DNA of 64,000 bases. Origin: Amphiduros pacificus. Its lineage: Eukaryota; Annelida; Polychaeta; Phyllodocida; Hesionidae. The position numbers were made by a program, and so were the translations under genes. The notes below the pieces were generated by a model. It was not told where the DNA came from, did no database searches, and saw nothing but the letters and a program-made list of their open reading frames with translations. The stretch covers positions 15,102,536 to 15,166,535 of the forward strand of contig OX439004.1 of the NCBI GenBank assembly GCA_949316495.1, in the 5' to 3' direction. Position 1 is the stretch's first letter; each line of letters starts with the position of its first letter. Positions 62,380 to 64,000 of the stretch are shown piece after piece.

Positions 62380-64000
62380 GCAGGTGTTTGTACAAGATAA
62401 AGAACCAAAAGCATGCCCTGCCAAAGCTACTGGTCTAGATAAAATGAGTGCACGTCTTTTGAAAACTGCTGCACTAATAATAGCTCCATCAGTCACCAGT
62501 CACTTATTAAACTTGTCTCTGTCAACCAGCACTGTCCCCCAAGAATGGAAGAAAGCAAAGGTGATACCATTATTTATAGATGGACAAATGGACAATACAT
62601 CCAACTATCGGCCAATATCAGTGCTACCCATATTGAGTAAACTGTTATGCCTCAGTCACATTTGCACCGGGCGCCGGCCGGGAAGTTAGAATCGGCCGAC
62701 TTCATAATCTGCAGGGCACCAGGGAGTTTATCAGCAACAATCTGAGATATGCCGTAGCTGTGGTCACATTATTAAAGGACACTGCACGGCACGTGCAAGA
62801 TTGAATGGCGCAGACGTCTGTAGGATGTCTTTACGACGTCTGTTTCATGATACAGACGTCTGCAGGATGTCTTTAAGACGTCTGGGTAGGCTTAAAAAAA
62901 GTATTTAATCCTATTTTCACCACACGATGCCACCGGCAGCCCTAAGATAATCTGTTGATGTGCCTGCGGGACACTGCCGGGAGCCTGTCATTTACTTTAA
63001 GATGATATTTGCTGAAAAGACATCGGGGAAACGCTGGCAACTTTTATGTTGCAACTAAAAGTTCCTGATGATCCGTCCGATGTCTTAAAGATGCCCAATT
63101 GTGGACGATGTTCTCCCAGTGCCCGTATGGCAATCTGAAATGCCGGCCGATTTTGTAAAAGATACACATCGGCCGGGCATCTTTACTGAAATCGGCGCAA
63201 ATGTGACTGAGGCATTAGTAGGAGTTGTTCATGATCAACTGTATCACTACCTACAAACAAACAAGCTACTAAGCTCCTGGCAATCTGGAATTAGACAAAA
63301 TTACTCTACAGCATCAGCTCTCACATATCATTCAGACAAAATTTTATTGGGAATGGACACAGGGTTGTTGACATGGGTGGTATAAATAGATTTTAAAAAA
63401 GCGTTTCATAAATGGGATGATGAACAGCTTCTCCGGAAATGGAAAACTATGGAATAGATGGAAGAGAAAATGAATGGATGAAAAGCTACCTTACATCTAG
63501 GTCACAGGTAGTGAGTGTACATGGTAAAATCTCAGAAAGTATGACCATTGATTATGGAGTGCCCCAAGGGTCCATTTTGGGTCCTCTTATGTTTAGCATG
63601 TACATGAATGACATACCATCTGTTGCTAAATGTGCTGTTATTGCCATGTATGCAGATGACATAGCAATAATATACAGTGCAAAAAATGCTGATGAAATAG
63701 AATCTGCATTGAATGAAGAATTGAGTAATGTTAAGCAATGGATAGACCTCTATAAGGTGACCCTGAACACAAAAAAATATGTTGTTTAGGACAAGCCAGA
63801 GATTGAGGAAGGCACCTGTATTGAATATTAAAGTAGACTCTGAACAGATAGAAAAAGTAGAAAGCTTCAAATATCTTAGAGTGTGGCTGGATGAATGCAT
63901 GAATTTCAAAGATCATATTGGTAAAATAGCTAAAAAGATCAGTTCCAAAATAGGTATAATATCAAGATCAGCAAAATATCTCAAATTAAAATACACAAAA
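62380..64000 (+). mobile_element. Decayed LINE, reverse transcriptase domain (jockey/CR1-like group), continues past the window
   Basis: Translated pieces carry the RT landmarks in order: TGLDKMSARLLKTAA and NYRPISVLPILSKLL (62384-62647), VVHDQLYHYLQTNKLLSSWQ with STASAL (from 63218), IDFKKAFH, then VPQGSILGPLMFSMYMNDIP and MYADDIAIIY (catalytic YADD at 63649-63660), then ESFKYLRVWLDE and a tail to the window end. The frame is lost after a TAA at 63383-63385, resumes one register over at 63439-63789, and shifts back near an A run at about 63771. A 567-base TIR element interrupts it at 62648-63214. The endonuclease and 5' end are absent, so it is 5' truncated and inactive. Clade assignment is by motif look only. 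Confidence 0.85.
62648..63214 (-). mobile_element. TWA-type TIR element, copy 5 (567 bp, reverse), inside the LINE
   Basis: Begins TGCCTCAGTCACATTTGCAC and ends GCAAATGTGACTGAGGCA, with TTA on both sides. Removing the element and one TTA restores ...SKLL-VGVVHDQLY..., the expected RT sequence. That fixes both element ends and the three-base duplication. Same length and form as copies 2 and 3. Confidence 0.92.

Overview
The window is animal nuclear DNA: AT-rich, gene-poor, with spliced genes (GT/AG sites), tRNA-derived SINEs, a LINE reverse transcriptase, MITE-like DNA transposons and very many micro- and minisatellites. Gene content (an SLC10-type transporter with a long extracellular N-terminus, a pair of NXPE-type secretory proteins) and repeat style fit an invertebrate. 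A mollusc is my best guess, with lancelets and other marine invertebrates not excluded. No prokaryotic operon, CRISPR array, rRNA or canonical standalone tRNA gene was seen.

Layout. 1-8.6 kb: dispersed repeats and a 36-bp minisatellite of about 54 copies (6.03-7.97 kb). 8.6-11.4 kb: a complete three-exon SLC10-family gene on the plus strand (472 codons), whose second intron is almost filled by a 39-bp minisatellite. 12.2-15.4 kb: an 18-bp array, a TA array and a 31-bp array. 17.15-17.27 kb: a signal-peptide first exon with a good donor site; an exon in compatible phase lies 41.6 kb downstream at 58.88 kb and may belong to the same gene. 18-19.5 kb: remains of an unidentified element-like coding region. 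19.5-22.6 kb: an old repeat interrupted by a hAT-like TIR element that itself contains another TIR element. 23.3-27.0 kb: four full copies of one TIR element with TWA target duplications, arranged forward-forward-reverse-reverse. 28.6-32.7 kb: SINEs and fragments.

33.5-35.9 kb and 45.2-47.2 kb carry two minus-strand NXPE-like paralogues. Each has an upstream non-coding exon and a single coding exon. Two tracts of them are practically identical in DNA while the sequence between and around is clearly diverged, which suggests recent gene conversion. Between and after them come a 27-bp array, a 24/33-bp array, a 46-bp array, a 38-bp array, a 20-bp array and TA and TTA microsatellites. Three of these arrays begin or end directly at a SINE fragment. 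The window ends inside a decayed jockey/CR1-like LINE (62.38 kb onward) carrying a fifth copy of the TWA element; the LINE reading frame shows the exact pre-insertion site.

Several long open frames (175 to 686 codons) are artefacts of minisatellites whose unit is a multiple of three, so they are not reported as genes. The real protein-coding content I can support is the SLC10 gene, the two NXPE genes, the two orphan exons and the transposon fragments.
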